From assembly GCA_036504335.1 (NCBI GenBank), contig DASXVJ010000018.1, positions 124,001 through 188,000 on the forward strand: a stretch of DNA of 64,000 nucleotides. The letters run 5' to 3'. The notes beneath the pieces are model-generated. The model did no database searches, was not told the origin of the DNA, and saw only the letters and a program-made list of their open reading frames with translations. The translations under genes and the position numbers were made by a program. Below are positions 18,698 through 28,428 of this stretch, piece after piece (position 1 is the first letter of the stretch; each line of letters opens with the position of its first letter). The stretch comes from Fen-183 sp036504335 (GTDB lineage: Bacteria > Acidobacteriota > Thermoanaerobaculia > UBA5066).

Positions 18698-19969
18698 TCA
18701 GCGGCCGCGTGCGGCCGTCATCCGCTCGAGGTCGGCTTCCAGCGTCGCGAGCGACGCGGCAAGGCGCGTCGGCGTTGCTTCGCTTGCGCGTTCCGCGTGG
18801 TGCTTGACGCGGGAACGGTCCCGGGCGCAGGCGGGCCTCAGGATGAGCCCGTGCTTGGCGAAGACCTTCTGCAGCCGCTTGAAGTCCGCGTCGAGCGTCG
18901 CCATCGTGGAGCGGTACGCGAACTCGGCGATCCGGATGCGGCCCGACGTGCGCATGATGTTGCGCATGTAGCGCGGAAGGTCCTCGGGCTTGGGCTCGAA
19001 CACGATGACGTCGGCCTCGGGGTTCTCGCGCCGGTAGCGGCTCAGCCCGTACTTGAGCCGTGAGTGGAGCGTGACGCGGAAGACCTGGTCGAGGATCGTC
19101 GGGAGGCCGCGCCGCCGGAGCGACCCGGCCCCGTGCCCGTTCGTGTCCGCCGGGTGGAAGCGGACCGGTACGAGCGGGTTCACGCAGATCGTGAGGCCGC
19201 AGCGCTCGCGGAGCGCGAGCGAGATGTGCGCCGTCTTGCGCACGCCGCCGTCGATGTAGTCGACGCCCTTGATCTTCACGGGCCGGTAGAGCCCGGGGAT
19301 CGCGCAGGACGCCGCGACGGCCGTCGAGATGGGCACGTCGTCGTGGCTCGGGCAGCCGAACGCCGTCGTCTCGCCTGAGTCGAGATCCACGGCGACGATC
19401 CGGAGCGCTCGCTTGAGCTTCCGGAAGTCGTTCGTGCGGCCTTCCTTCGTGAGCCATTCGAGCATCCACGCCTCGAGCCCTTCGTTCTGAAAGAGGCCGG
19501 ACGGGAGCAGCTGTCCGAGGGACACGACGAGGTCGGTGAGGGTCGTCTCGTGGCGGTTCTTGTAGAAGTCCCACGCCGAGTCGAGGATCGTGAAGGGGGC
19601 CTTCGCGAGCCGCGAGCCGATCTCGGCGAGGTTCAGGCGGAAGAGCGACAGGTCGTCGACGTCGGTCCGCGAGCCTGCCGAGCGCGTCGCGTTGCGGAAG
19701 AGGAGAGACGGGGTCACGCCGTTCGCGAGAAGCGCCGAGATGTAGGCGCCCGCCGAGATGCCGACGAAAACGTCGAAATCCGTGATCGAGACGTTCTCCA
19801 GCCGGTCTTCGAGCGCGGCCAGCGCGCCGATCTCGTAGATCGCGCCGGTGACGCCGCCGCCCGCGCACACGAGGCCGAGCTTCTTCGTCAGCGGCGGCGG
19901 GAAGGAACGGAACCGCTCGCCCGCGCTGGCGGCGGGCGGCGTCCCGGTCTTGGCGCGGCTGGCGTTCAT
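18698..19969 (-). CDS. Patatin-like phospholipase
   Basis: A 423-residue patatin-domain hydrolase. The oxyanion loop is VCAGGGVTGAIYEIGAL near residue 35, the nucleophile serine is in FVGISAGAYISALLANG, and the catalytic aspartate is in VDYIDGGVRK. It should release fatty acids from lipids, possibly at membranes or storage granules. The C-terminal 100 residues are basic and outside the patatin core. It lies next to phasin and PhaR genes but a clean terminator (19981-20010) separates it from them. Confidence 0.88.
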   Translation of the reverse strand: MNASRAKTGTPPAASAGERFRSFPPPLTKKLGLVCAGGGVTGAIYEIGALAALEDRLENVSITDFDVFVGISAGAYISALLANGVTPSLLFRNATRSAGSRTDVDDLSLFRLNLAEIGSRLAKAPFTILDSAWDFYKNRHETTLTDLVVSLGQLLPSGLFQNEGLEAWMLEWLTKEGRTNDFRKLKRALRIVAVDLDSGETTAFGCPSHDDVPISTAVAASCAIPGLYRPVKIKGVDYIDGGVRKTAHISLALRERCGLTICVNPLVPVRFHPADTNGHGAGSLRRRGLPTILDQVFRVTLHSRLKYGLSRYRRENPEADVIVFEPKPEDLPRYMRNIMRTSGRIRIAEFAYRSTMATLDADFKRLQKVFAKHGLILRPACARDRSRVKHHAERASEATPTRLAASLATLEADLERMTAARGR

Positions 19970-19980
19970 GCGCTCTGAAA

Positions 19981-20010
19981 TGAAAAGGGGCGCCTTTGGA
20001 GGGGCGCCCC
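19981..20010 (-). terminator. Intrinsic terminator after the phasin gene
   Basis: On the minus strand an 8-bp perfect GC stem (GGGGCGCC/GGCGCCCC, loop about 8 nt) is followed by TTTTCATTT. It lies 28 bp after the phasin stop and ends 12 bp before the patatin start. It should end the phaR-phasin transcript. Confidence 0.8.
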
Positions 20011-20037
20011 GAGTGTATCCGATCCCGGCCGGAGCGC

Positions 20038-20532
20038 TCAGCGCGCGCGGCGGGCCTTCGCGGCCGGCTTGCGCGACTTGAGCGTGTCGATCTTCTTTCC
20101 GAGCGTGTCGACCTTGGCGGACAGCGAGCGGAGCTCGTGGCGCGTGGGGACGTTCAGGCGGTGAAGGCCCATCTCGACGGCGGAGCCGACCTTGTCGCCG
20201 ACCATCTTCGTGACGTCCTCCGCGCGGCGCGCGGCCTGCTTGCCGGCCTTCTGGACGCGCGTCTTCATGTCCTTCGTGAGCTTCTCGCCGAGGTCCTTGC
20301 CGGACTCGACGACGTCCATGGCGAAGGCGCGCGGGTCCTTCCGGATCGTCTCGCTCTTCTTCGCGAGGTCGCGGGCGGCGACGCGGACCGTCTTCTCGGC
20401 CTTGACGGCCGCGGTCTTCGCCTTGGCGCCGAGGCGGTCGAGCTCCGTGCCGGCGTTCTTGAGCGCCTGCTGGACCGGGGCGGGGACCTCGAAGGGCAGT
20501 TTCGGGGCGGGCTTGCGGGTGGCGGTTCTCAT
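20038..20532 (-). CDS. Phasin family protein (polyhydroxyalkanoate granule-associated)
   Basis: A 164-residue helical protein with a central phasin-like segment (VQQALKNAGTELDRLGAKA) and a C-terminal coil (HELRSLSAKVDTLGKKIDTLKS) ending in Lys/Ala/Arg repeats. The C-terminal motif (LHRLNVPTRHEL) parallels the small phasin-like protein at 14909. It should coat polyhydroxyalkanoate granules, but no phaC synthase is in the window. AAAGGAG is 7 bp upstream, and its ATG overlaps the phaR stop, so the two are coupled. Confidence 0.8.
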   Translation of the reverse strand: MRTATRKPAPKLPFEVPAPVQQALKNAGTELDRLGAKAKTAAVKAEKTVRVAARDLAKKSETIRKDPRAFAMDVVESGKDLGEKLTKDMKTRVQKAGKQAARRAEDVTKMVGDKVGSAVEMGLHRLNVPTRHELRSLSAKVDTLGKKIDTLKSRKPAAKARRAR

Positions 20533-21224
20533 CGGGCTCTCCTTTTGCGGGCTGTTGGAGCGGAGGCGCGGCCGGGTTTGGCGGCCGTGCGCTCGCGCGG
20601 GTTTGCGGGGAACGACTTCTTGGCGAGCGACTCGAGCTGGGCGAGACGCGTCTTGATCTCGGCGACTTCCCGGGCGATCTCGGGCTGGCCGCCGAGGCGG
20701 CCGCCGAGGTCGCGCACGCTGCCCGTGAGGTCCGCGAGGCTCTCGCGGAACACGAGGCCGACGTCGTCGCGCAGGCGGGTGCCTTCCTCCCACGTCACAC
20801 GGCCCTTCTCGACGAGTCCGCCGACGATCTTCTCGATGTCCTGCCGGGCGTCCTCGATCTTGCGGGTGAGGGGAGCGAGCGTCTGGCCGAGCTTCTCCGG
20901 GCGGGCGGCATTGCGGAGGCTCTCGGCGACGGAGGTGGCCCCGACGCGCTCGGCGGCCCCGGCGACGGTCTCGGCCGCTTCGCTGCCGGCCCTGAGAATC
21001 CGCGCGAGCGTGTCCGCCGAAGCCGTGACCGGGCCCTTGCCCGACGCGAGGGCGCGCGACAGGACGCGGGCCGTGATGTCCTCGCCCGTGTCGGCGGCGA
21101 TCACCTCGATCCGGGCGCCGGTCGAGACCGCCCGGGCGAGATCCTCGAGCGTGACGAAACGGCGCTCCCTGGCCTCGTAGAGCTTTCGGTTCCGGTAGCG
21201 GACGATGCGTCTCACGTCGCTCAT
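20529..21224 (-). CDS. phaR: PhaR-type polyhydroxyalkanoate synthesis regulator
   Basis: A 231-residue protein with the PHA-accumulation regulator DNA-binding domain at its N-terminus: RRIVRYRNRKLYEARERRFV followed by TLEDLARAV. In known PhaR proteins this domain represses phasin genes and binds granules, which fits the phasin gene coupled to it by ATGA. The rest is a helical, acidic/basic region (LESLAKKSFPANPRER, ARKRRAR). ATG 21224 is the right start, because the preceding 20 in-frame residues lie outside the conserved domain. Confidence 0.85.
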   Translation of the reverse strand: MSDVRRIVRYRNRKLYEARERRFVTLEDLARAVSTGARIEVIAADTGEDITARVLSRALASGKGPVTASADTLARILRAGSEAAETVAGAAERVGATSVAESLRNAARPEKLGQTLAPLTRKIEDARQDIEKIVGGLVEKGRVTWEEGTRLRDDVGLVFRESLADLTGSVRDLGGRLGGQPEIAREVAEIKTRLAQLESLAKKSFPANPRERTAAKPGRASAPTARKRRAR

Positions 21225-21314
21225 GTTCGTCAAGATAACGCGCTGCGTAATCCCTGTCAAGGGGAATCTTGTGCAACGCGTCATCGGGGCCGCCGGGGGC
21301 TAACATTCCGGGCG

Positions 21315-22997
21315 ATGTCGGCTCCCGCATCCGCCCCGCCGTACGCGCCCCCCGCGTTGCCGAGGGGAACCGCCCTGGCCTGCCGGTCGTGGCTCACGGA
21401 AGCCCCTTACCGCATGCTGCTCAACAACCTGGACCCCGAGGTCGCCGAGCGCCGCGAGGATCTCGTCGTCTACGGCGGCTCGGGGAAAGCCGCCCGGAAC
21501 CCCGAGTGCCTCGAGGCGATCCTCCGGGAGCTTCGGCGCCTCGGCGACGACGAAACCCTGCTCGTCCAGTCGGGCAAGCCCGTCGGCGTCTTCCGGACCC
21601 ACGTTGACGCGCCGAGAGTTCTCATCGCGAACTCCAACCTGGTGCCGAAATGGGGCACCTGGGACGAATTCCGTCGGCTCGAAGCCCTCGGGCTGACCAT
21701 GTACGGGCAGATGACCGCGGGCTCGTGGATCTACATCGGAACGCAGGGAATCCTTCAGGGCACGTACGAGACCTTCGCGGAGGCCGCGCGGCGCGATCTC
21801 GGGTCGCCGGACGGATCGCTCGCCGGGCGCCTCGCCGTCACGGCGGGCCTCGGCGGCATGGGCGGCGCCCAGCCGCTGGCCGTCACGATGTGCGGGGGAA
21901 CGGCGCTCGTCGCGGAGGTCGACTTCGCGCGCATCGACAAGCGCCTCGGAACCCGTTATCTCGACCTCCGGATCGACGGGCTGGACGAGGCGATCGACCG
22001 GGCGCTCGGGGCCCGCGACGCACGGGAAGCCGTTTCGATCGGAGTCCGTGCAAACGCCGTGGACCTCCTCGAGCGCCTTCTGAAGAGAGGCATCGTCCCC
22101 GACGTCCTCACGGATCAGACTTCGGCGCACGACGAGCTGAACGGCTACGTCCCGCACGGCCTGCCGTACGAGGAGGCGCTGCGCCTCCGGGCGACCGACC
22201 CCGAGACGTACCGCCGCCGGTCGATCGCGTCGATGGGCGCGCACGTTGCGGCGATGCTGGAGCTCAAAGGGCGCGGCGCCGTGACGTTCGATTACGGCAA
22301 CAACCTGCGCGCCGGAGCGGCCCAGGCCGGCGTCGCGAACGCGTACGACATCGTCGGGTTCGTCCCGCTCTACATCCGGCCTCTCTTCTGCGAGGGCAAG
22401 GGGCCGTTCCGGTGGGCCGCGCTGTCGGGCGATCCCGCCGACATCGCCGAGACGGACCGCGCGGTTCTCGAGCTCTTCCCGGAAAACGCCGCGCTTCGCC
22501 GCTGGATCACGCTCGCGAGCGAGCGCGTCGCGTTTCAGGGCCTGCCGGCGCGCATCTGCTGGCTCGGCTACGGCGAGCGCGCGAAGGCGGGCCTCGCCTT
22601 CAACGAGCTCGTGCGGAGCGGGCGCGTGAAGGCGCCGATCGTGATCGGCCGCGACCACCTCGACTGCGGCTCGGTCGCGTCGCCGAACCGGGAGACGGAG
22701 GGCATGAAGGACGGCAGCGACGCCATCGCGGACTGGCCGCTCCTGAACGCGATGCTCAACACGGCCGCCGGCGCGACGTGGGTCTCGATCCACCACGGCG
22801 GCGGGGTCGGGATCGGCTATTCGCTGCACGCGGGCATGGTCGTCGTGGCGGACGGCACGGACGCGGCCGCGGCGCGGCTCGAGCGCGTTCTCACGACGGA
22901 CCCGGGCATGGGCGTGATCCGGCACGCGGACGCGGGCTATCCCGAAGCCGTGGCGTGCGCGGAGGCGAACGGCATCCCGGTGCCGATGCGCCGTTGA
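21315..22997 (+). CDS. hutU: Urocanate hydratase
   Basis: A 560-residue enzyme converting urocanate to imidazolonepropionate with tightly bound NAD. Signatures include VVYGGSGKAARN, GMGGAQPLAVTM, GGTALVAEVD, TDQTSAHDELNGY and DHLDCGSVASPNRETEGMKDG. It is full length. It acts directly after hutH, but the gene is 8.5 kb away, so the pathway is split. Its stop overlaps the TTG start of the NtrY-like kinase. Confidence 0.95.
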   Translation: MSAPASAPPYAPPALPRGTALACRSWLTEAPYRMLLNNLDPEVAERREDLVVYGGSGKAARNPECLEAILRELRRLGDDETLLVQSGKPVGVFRTHVDAPRVLIANSNLVPKWGTWDEFRRLEALGLTMYGQMTAGSWIYIGTQGILQGTYETFAEAARRDLGSPDGSLAGRLAVTAGLGGMGGAQPLAVTMCGGTALVAEVDFARIDKRLGTRYLDLRIDGLDEAIDRALGARDAREAVSIGVRANAVDLLERLLKRGIVPDVLTDQTSAHDELNGYVPHGLPYEEALRLRATDPETYRRRSIASMGAHVAAMLELKGRGAVTFDYGNNLRAGAAQAGVANAYDIVGFVPLYIRPLFCEGKGPFRWAALSGDPADIAETDRAVLELFPENAALRRWITLASERVAFQGLPARICWLGYGERAKAGLAFNELVRSGRVKAPIVIGRDHLDCGSVASPNRETEGMKDGSDAIADWPLLNAMLNTAAGATWVSIHHGGGVGIGYSLHAGMVVVADGTDAAAARLERVLTTDPGMGVIRHADAGYPEAVACAEANGIPVPMRR

Positions 22998-25900
22998 GCG
23001 GCCGGAACCGGGCCCGCCTCGCGCTCGGGGCGGGCGTCGCCGCGGGGCTCGCCCTCGCCGCCGTGCTCGCCCTCCGTCTCGCGCCCGTGGACGCGGCCGC
23101 GATCGCCGCGCGAGCGGACGGGTTCCGGGCCGAGGCCGGCCGTCAGCTCGAGCGGGACGCCGCGGCCCTGCGCCGCACGGCCGAACGCGTCCAGGCGTCG
23201 CCGGAGTTCTCGTCCATCGTGGACGGCGGCGGGGCCCTCGTGCGGCCCTCGCGCCTCTTCACGCTTCTCGGCGATTCGCTGCCTCGCGAACGCGGGTGGG
23301 GCGCCGTCTTCTTCGACGGGTCCGGGCGTCCGGCCGCGTGGGCGGGCGAGGCCGCGGGACTGGAGGCCGAACGTGGCGCCGCGACCGCGGGGCTCGTCGT
23401 CTCCTATCACGTGACGCGCGTCTTCGTCGGCTGGGTGTCGCACCGCGGCGAGGCCGGCGCGCGCGGCACGCTCGTCGTGACGCGGCGTTACCCGACGGGG
23501 ATCATCCGGCCTGACGTCGTCGAGTACCTGGACCTTCAGGGCGGGCCCACCCCGCTGCGCCTGAGGCTGCGCGCCTCCGAGAACCGGGATCGCGTGTTCA
23601 CGTTCTTCATCGAGCCGCCGCCTCCGGGCGCCGCGGAGGACGACGTCGCGCGTCGGCGCGCCTTGCCGGCGGCCCTTGCGCTCGCCGCCTGCGCCGGACT
23701 GCTCGGCGTCGTCGCGCGGCGTCCCGTGGCGGGCCTCGCCGCGGCCCGCTTCGCGCTCCTTCTCGGCATGCCGCGGGGCGGGTCGGGCCTCTTTGCTCCC
23801 ATTCCCTCGACGGACGCTCTTCTCGGACTCTTCGCGACGCCCGCGGACGTTCTTCTCACCGGAATCCTCGCCGCCGCGGCGGCGGGCGCGTTCGCGCGCA
23901 GGGCGGCCGATTCAGGGCGCAAGGTCCGGAGCGCTCTTCTTGCCGTCCCTCTCGCCTGCACACCCTGGCTTCTCGGCCGCTGGTCGGGCGCGACACGCCC
24001 CGGACTCTTCGAAGGCATGAGCGTCGTGCCGTCCTCGGCCGGGGTGTTCGCGGAGCAGACGGGCCTGCTCGCGCTCGCGGCGGCCGGGCTCCTCGCGGCG
24101 GGGATCCTGCTGTCCGCCCTCCTGAGGCGCCGGCCGTTCGGCGTGGCCGCCGTGCTCGCGACGGTCGCCGGCTCCGCCGCATTCTGGGCGGCAGGCGGAC
24201 CGGCGGCGGCGCCCTGGGGCCTTCTGTCCGCGGTGCTCGCCGCCGCGGCGCTCGCGCACCGCGCGGTCCCGTCGGAGGACGCCGATCTTCTCTCGCGCGC
24301 CTCGACGGCCGTCTTCGCCGTCGCGGCGGCGACGCTCCTCCTGGGCGCGGGGCTCGCGGACGGCGCACGGCGCTACGTGGACGGCGCGCTCGTGAGGGCC
24401 GAGCGTGCGGTCTCGGGAGACGCGCGCGCCGTGCGCGCGGCGGCGATCGCGCGCTGGGAGGCGCGCGTGAGCGCGCCGGAGCTCGAGCCGTGGCTGCCCG
24501 CGGGGGAGCGGACGCACAACGACGACCTCGCGCGCGCCTTGTGGGTGCGCGGCGCCGACGAGGGTTTTCCGGAGCTCGGCGACATGTTGACGATTCGGAG
24601 CCCGTTCGAGGCGACGACGTCCTCGTTCGGCGTCATGCGGCCCGGGAGCCGCGCGCCGGACGCCGTGCGGCCGGTCTCGATCCCGTCGGGCTTCCCGGCG
24701 ACGTTCCTGCACGTCTCCTGGCCGCGCGAGGCGGACCGCGACCCGCTCCTCTCCTTCGTCGCCTCGCGCGAAGTTCCCGACCGTGTCGCCGCCGAGCGCC
24801 TCGAGTGGGACGCCTCGGGCCGGCCGAGCGGCCTGCGCGGCGAGAACGTCGAGCTCCCGCCCGCGCTCCTCGCGGCGGTTCGCCGCGACGGGAGGGCCGT
24901 CGGCGTGGCTTCGACGATCGACGGGCCGCGCCGGGTCCACGTCGCCTCGGTCCCGGACGGCCTTGCCGGCTTCGCCGCGCCGGTCGATCCGGCTCTGACC
25001 TCCGCGGGCGCGGCGGTCGCCGCCGGCGAAGCCGCGCTCGCGATCCTCGTCCCGCTCCTCTTCGCGTTCCGGTCCGCGCGGCAGGACCGCGCACGGGGGC
25101 CCCGCTTCTTCGGCACGTTCCGCGCGCGCCTCGTCGCGCTCGTCGTCCTCTTCGGCGCGCTCCCGCTGGCGGCGAGCGTCGTTCTCGTGCGCGTGGCCCT
25201 CGCGAACCACGCGACGCGCGAGACGGGCCGGCGCGCGCGCGATCTCGTGACGGAGGGGCGCCGCGTCCTCCAGAGCGGGGAAGAAGGGCTCGCGACGTCG
25301 CCCGAGGGCGAGCTGAATCGCGCGGCGGCCGTCATCGGCACGGACCTCCTGCGTTACCGCGACGGGACGCTCGTGGCGGCCTCGCGCGCGCTGCCCGTCT
25401 CGGCGGCGATCGCGCGCGAGCGCCTGTCCGCGGCGGTCGCGCAGGGCCTCGCCGAGGGGCGGCCGGCCTCCGTGGCGGCGCGCCGGACGAACACCCCCGG
25501 CGCGCCGCGCGTCTTCGAGGCCGCCGAGGCGCTCTCGCGCGACGGACGCGACGTCCTCGCGGTCGTCGTCGGGGAGGACGAGGCGCTCCGTTCTGCGGCC
25601 GATTCCCTCGTCCTTCTCTCGGTCGCCGTCGCGCTCCTCGCGCTCGGCCTCGGAGGGCGCGCGGCGCTCGCGCTCGGGCAGCCTCTCGAGGACCTCCTCG
25701 AGGCCACGGGAAAGGTCGGCGAGGGCCATGCGCTCCCGCCGATCCGCCGCCCGGAGAACGCCGACCTCGCGCGCCTCGTCGACGCGTTCGGGCTGATGTC
25801 GGCCCGCGTCGAGGAGCGCACCCAGTCGCTCGCCCGGGAACGGGCGTCGGCCGTGGGACTGCTCGAGAACCTCACGGCGGCGGTCCTCCTTTTCCGGCGC

Positions 25901-26875
25901 CGGGACGGGGCGGTCCTGCTCTCGAACGAGGCGGCGGACCAGATTTTGCCCGGCACCAGCCTCTCGGAGCGGCTCGGCGGCCCCGAGTGGGCGCCGCTCC
26001 GCGCGGCGCTCGATGCGGCGGTGTCGCGCCCGTCGCCCTACGAGACGCGCGTCGCGGTGCCGGGTGCGGCAGGCGAGCGGCTCTTCCGCATCGCGATCGT
26101 CACGCTGCCGGAGGACCTCGAGGAGGGGCGGACGATCCTTCTCCTCGAGGACCTCACCGAGTTCACGCGCGCCGACCGCCTTGCCGCGTGGGTGGACGCC
26201 GCGCGCGCGATCGCGCACGACATCAAGAACCCGCTCACGCCGATCCGCCTCGCGGCGGAGAGACTGGGAAGGCTCGAGGAGCGTCGCGACCCCCCGCCGC
26301 CGGGAGCGTTCGCGGAGATCTCCACGAACATCCTGAGACAGGTCGCGATCCTCACCGAGCGCATCGGGCGGCTCGGCCGGTTCGGCGACCCCGCGGCTCT
26401 GGATCGCCGGCCCCTGGACGCCGCGGCGGTCCGCGCGCTCCTGGAGGAGGTCGCGGCGGATTTCCGGGCTCACGAGCGCCTGACCGTGGCGGTCGTCGTG
26501 CCTCCCGGTCTCCGTCCCCTCGCCGCGGACAGGCTGCTCCTGCGCGACGCGCTCACGAACTTCCTCGTGAATGCGGCCGAAGCCCTCGCCGGGCGCGGCG
26601 GTGCCGTCGATCTCTCGGCGTCGAACGCCGCGCTCTCCGGGGGCGCCGCGGGCGTGCGCTTCGCCTGCGCCGACGACGGGCCGGGCGCGCCGGAGGGCGC
26701 CGCGGAGCGGCTCTTCGAGCCCGCGTTTTCCACGAAGGCGCGCGGCTCCGGCATGGGTCTGGCCGCCGTCAGGCGCACCGCCGAGCGGCACGGGGGGGAA
26801 GTTTTCGCCGAGGCCCGGCCCGGCGGGGGACTCGTGATCGGCTTCACCCTGCCCGCGCTATCATCGCCGGCGTGA
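22994..26875 (+). CDS. NtrY-like membrane sensor histidine kinase, 1293 aa
   Basis: A very large sensor kinase, longer than typical NtrY (about 700-750 aa). The N-terminal 660 residues hold several hydrophobic segments (LALGAGVAAGLALAAVLALRL near the start, and more at about 230-430) and extracytoplasmic stretches. A second membrane module is near residue 720. HAMP lies near 890-950. The phosphoacceptor is in AIAHDIKNPLTPIRLA near 1073, the N-box NFLVNAAEAL near 1187, and the G-boxes DDGPGAP and GSGMGLA at 1229-1251. The start is TTG 22994, overlapping the hutU stop as TTGA. No response regulator is adjacent. Confidence 0.85.
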   Translation: MSGRNRARLALGAGVAAGLALAAVLALRLAPVDAAAIAARADGFRAEAGRQLERDAAALRRTAERVQASPEFSSIVDGGGALVRPSRLFTLLGDSLPRERGWGAVFFDGSGRPAAWAGEAAGLEAERGAATAGLVVSYHVTRVFVGWVSHRGEAGARGTLVVTRRYPTGIIRPDVVEYLDLQGGPTPLRLRLRASENRDRVFTFFIEPPPPGAAEDDVARRRALPAALALAACAGLLGVVARRPVAGLAAARFALLLGMPRGGSGLFAPIPSTDALLGLFATPADVLLTGILAAAAAGAFARRAADSGRKVRSALLAVPLACTPWLLGRWSGATRPGLFEGMSVVPSSAGVFAEQTGLLALAAAGLLAAGILLSALLRRRPFGVAAVLATVAGSAAFWAAGGPAAAPWGLLSAVLAAAALAHRAVPSEDADLLSRASTAVFAVAAATLLLGAGLADGARRYVDGALVRAERAVSGDARAVRAAAIARWEARVSAPELEPWLPAGERTHNDDLARALWVRGADEGFPELGDMLTIRSPFEATTSSFGVMRPGSRAPDAVRPVSIPSGFPATFLHVSWPREADRDPLLSFVASREVPDRVAAERLEWDASGRPSGLRGENVELPPALLAAVRRDGRAVGVASTIDGPRRVHVASVPDGLAGFAAPVDPALTSAGAAVAAGEAALAILVPLLFAFRSARQDRARGPRFFGTFRARLVALVVLFGALPLAASVVLVRVALANHATRETGRRARDLVTEGRRVLQSGEEGLATSPEGELNRAAAVIGTDLLRYRDGTLVAASRALPVSAAIARERLSAAVAQGLAEGRPASVAARRTNTPGAPRVFEAAEALSRDGRDVLAVVVGEDEALRSAADSLVLLSVAVALLALGLGGRAALALGQPLEDLLEATGKVGEGHALPPIRRPENADLARLVDAFGLMSARVEERTQSLARERASAVGLLENLTAAVLLFRRRDGAVLLSNEAADQILPGTSLSERLGGPEWAPLRAALDAAVSRPSPYETRVAVPGAAGERLFRIAIVTLPEDLEEGRTILLLEDLTEFTRADRLAAWVDAARAIAHDIKNPLTPIRLAAERLGRLEERRDPPPPGAFAEISTNILRQVAILTERIGRLGRFGDPAALDRRPLDAAAVRALLEEVAADFRAHERLTVAVVVPPGLRPLAADRLLLRDALTNFLVNAAEALAGRGGAVDLSASNAALSGGAAGVRFACADDGPGAPEGAAERLFEPAFSTKARGSGMGLAAVRRTAERHGGEVFAEARPGGGLVIGFTLPALSSPA

Positions 26876-28428
26876 ACAGCGGTTCCCGACGCCGCGGCGC
26901 TCGCGCCGCGTTCCGGACGGCCGTACCGCCCGCCGCGCGACTCGCCGCCGCGCTCGCCTTCTCCCTCGTCTTCGCCGGCGCATGCCGGAAGGGCGCGCAG
27001 CCCCCCGACGCGCCGCCCCCGCCGCCCGGAACGGCCCGCAGCGACGCCCTTTTTCTCTCGGAGACTCCGGCGTACATCCCGGACGAGGCGGACGCCGAGC
27101 TCTCGGGCATGGGCATCGCGCGCGTCTACGTCGTGGCCGCGACGCTCGGACGCGACGGCCGCGCGACTCCGGCGCCGCCGCCGCCCGCGCCGCTCAAGCG
27201 GCCGATCGTGCTCGTCCTCATGGGCGCGGAGGACGCCGCGTCCGCGCTCACGGGTCGCGGCGCCGAAACCGGCGCCGAATGGGCGCGGGCCGTCGGGCGC
27301 GTTCTCGCCGACTCGCGGAGCTGGGGCCGCGTGGTGGGCGTGCACGTGCACGTCTGGCCGACGCCCGAGCAGGCAAAGGACCTCGCGGCCGCTCTGGCCG
27401 CGCTGAAGAAGTCGATCGGAGGGGCGTCGGTCTCCGTGACGCTTCCGGCTGCCGGCGAGCCGACGGCCTGGAAGCCGCTCGTCGGCGCGGCCGACGAGGC
27501 GCTCGTCTTCGCGTTCGGGCGCCGGCCCGAGCTCGGCGGGCGGATCGTGAGCGAGATGCCCGAGGACAACGCCAAGATCTTCCCGATTCCGTTCCGCCTC
27601 CTCGTCGCGTTCGGCAGCTATGGCCGGGCCGGCGACGGGGCGAGCTTCACCGGCCCGATGCTCGCCGACGGAAAGATCGACGAACTGTCCGAGGATCGCG
27701 GGCTCGATTTCGAGTTTGGCCAGCAGGTCTTCTCCGCCGACCCGGGGACGGTCTACACGTTCAAGCCGCGGCCGGGCGCGCACACGTCGCTCACGGCGGC
27801 CGGCGGCTGGGCCCGGTTCCAGATTCCGACGATGGCCGAGGGGCTGCGGTCCCTCTCTGCCGCCGGCCGCTGGGCCGCGCCGCGGTACCTCGGGCGCGTC
27901 TTCCTCGTGGGCGGCGTCCCGAAGGACGGCTCGCTCGTGGGCTACCCGGCCGTGCGCGCGCTCCTCACTGGCAAGCCGCTCGAGCCGCGCCTCGCGGTGG
28001 AGGTCGCGCACGCGGGGTTCGGTCACGGCTGGGCCGAGGTCACGGTGACCTCGACGAACCTGGGCCCGACGCCGACGGACCTCTCGCACTACAACAGCTG
28101 GGTCCAGCTGCGCGTCGAGGGCGGGACCGTCACGTCCGTGCGCCAGGGCGACTTCGACCGCTACGAGCAGCTCACGTCCGAGGCCGACGGGTTCAAGCCG
28201 ACGACGTCCAGCCGCGCCGTCGTCTGCCGGCTCTTCGAGAACATCTTCGCGCCGGGCGAGGTGGACGTCTCGGGCCCGATCCGCGTCGTCGGCGCGCACC
28301 CGCGCGTCTTCGCGAGCTGGCGCCTCACGCTTCCGGACGGCAAGGTCGTGGACGGCGCCGAGGTCGAGGCACAGGTACCGACCGCGCCGCCGAAGACGGC
28401 GCCGTCCAGGCCCGCTCGCCGGCGTTAG
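26872..28428 (+). CDS. Lipoprotein of unknown function, 518 aa
   Basis: GTG start coupled to the kinase stop (GTGA). The N-terminus has a basic region, a hydrophobic core and a probable lipobox ending in cysteine (LVFAGAC), followed by a Pro-rich stretch. The rest is a mature exported domain with VYVVAATLG, VLVLMGAEDA, GVHVHVWPTPEQAKDL and VTVTSTNLGPTPTDLSHY segments. I do not recognise the family. Coupling to the kinase suggests a sensory or signalling accessory role, but this is contextual. It converges on the next minus-strand gene with overlapping stops. Confidence 0.75.
   Translation: MNSGSRRRGARAAFRTAVPPAARLAAALAFSLVFAGACRKGAQPPDAPPPPPGTARSDALFLSETPAYIPDEADAELSGMGIARVYVVAATLGRDGRATPAPPPPAPLKRPIVLVLMGAEDAASALTGRGAETGAEWARAVGRVLADSRSWGRVVGVHVHVWPTPEQAKDLAAALAALKKSIGGASVSVTLPAAGEPTAWKPLVGAADEALVFAFGRRPELGGRIVSEMPEDNAKIFPIPFRLLVAFGSYGRAGDGASFTGPMLADGKIDELSEDRGLDFEFGQQVFSADPGTVYTFKPRPGAHTSLTAAGGWARFQIPTMAEGLRSLSAAGRWAAPRYLGRVFLVGGVPKDGSLVGYPAVRALLTGKPLEPRLAVEVAHAGFGHGWAEVTVTSTNLGPTPTDLSHYNSWVQLRVEGGTVTSVRQGDFDRYEQLTSEADGFKPTTSSRAVVCRLFENIFAPGEVDVSGPIRVVGAHPRVFASWRLTLPDGKVVDGAEVEAQVPTAPPKTAPSRPARRR

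Noticed and set aside
22994..26875. A horizontally acquired gene because of its length
   Set aside because: Its GC content and codon use match its neighbours and it is translationally coupled to hutU, so no sign of recent transfer.
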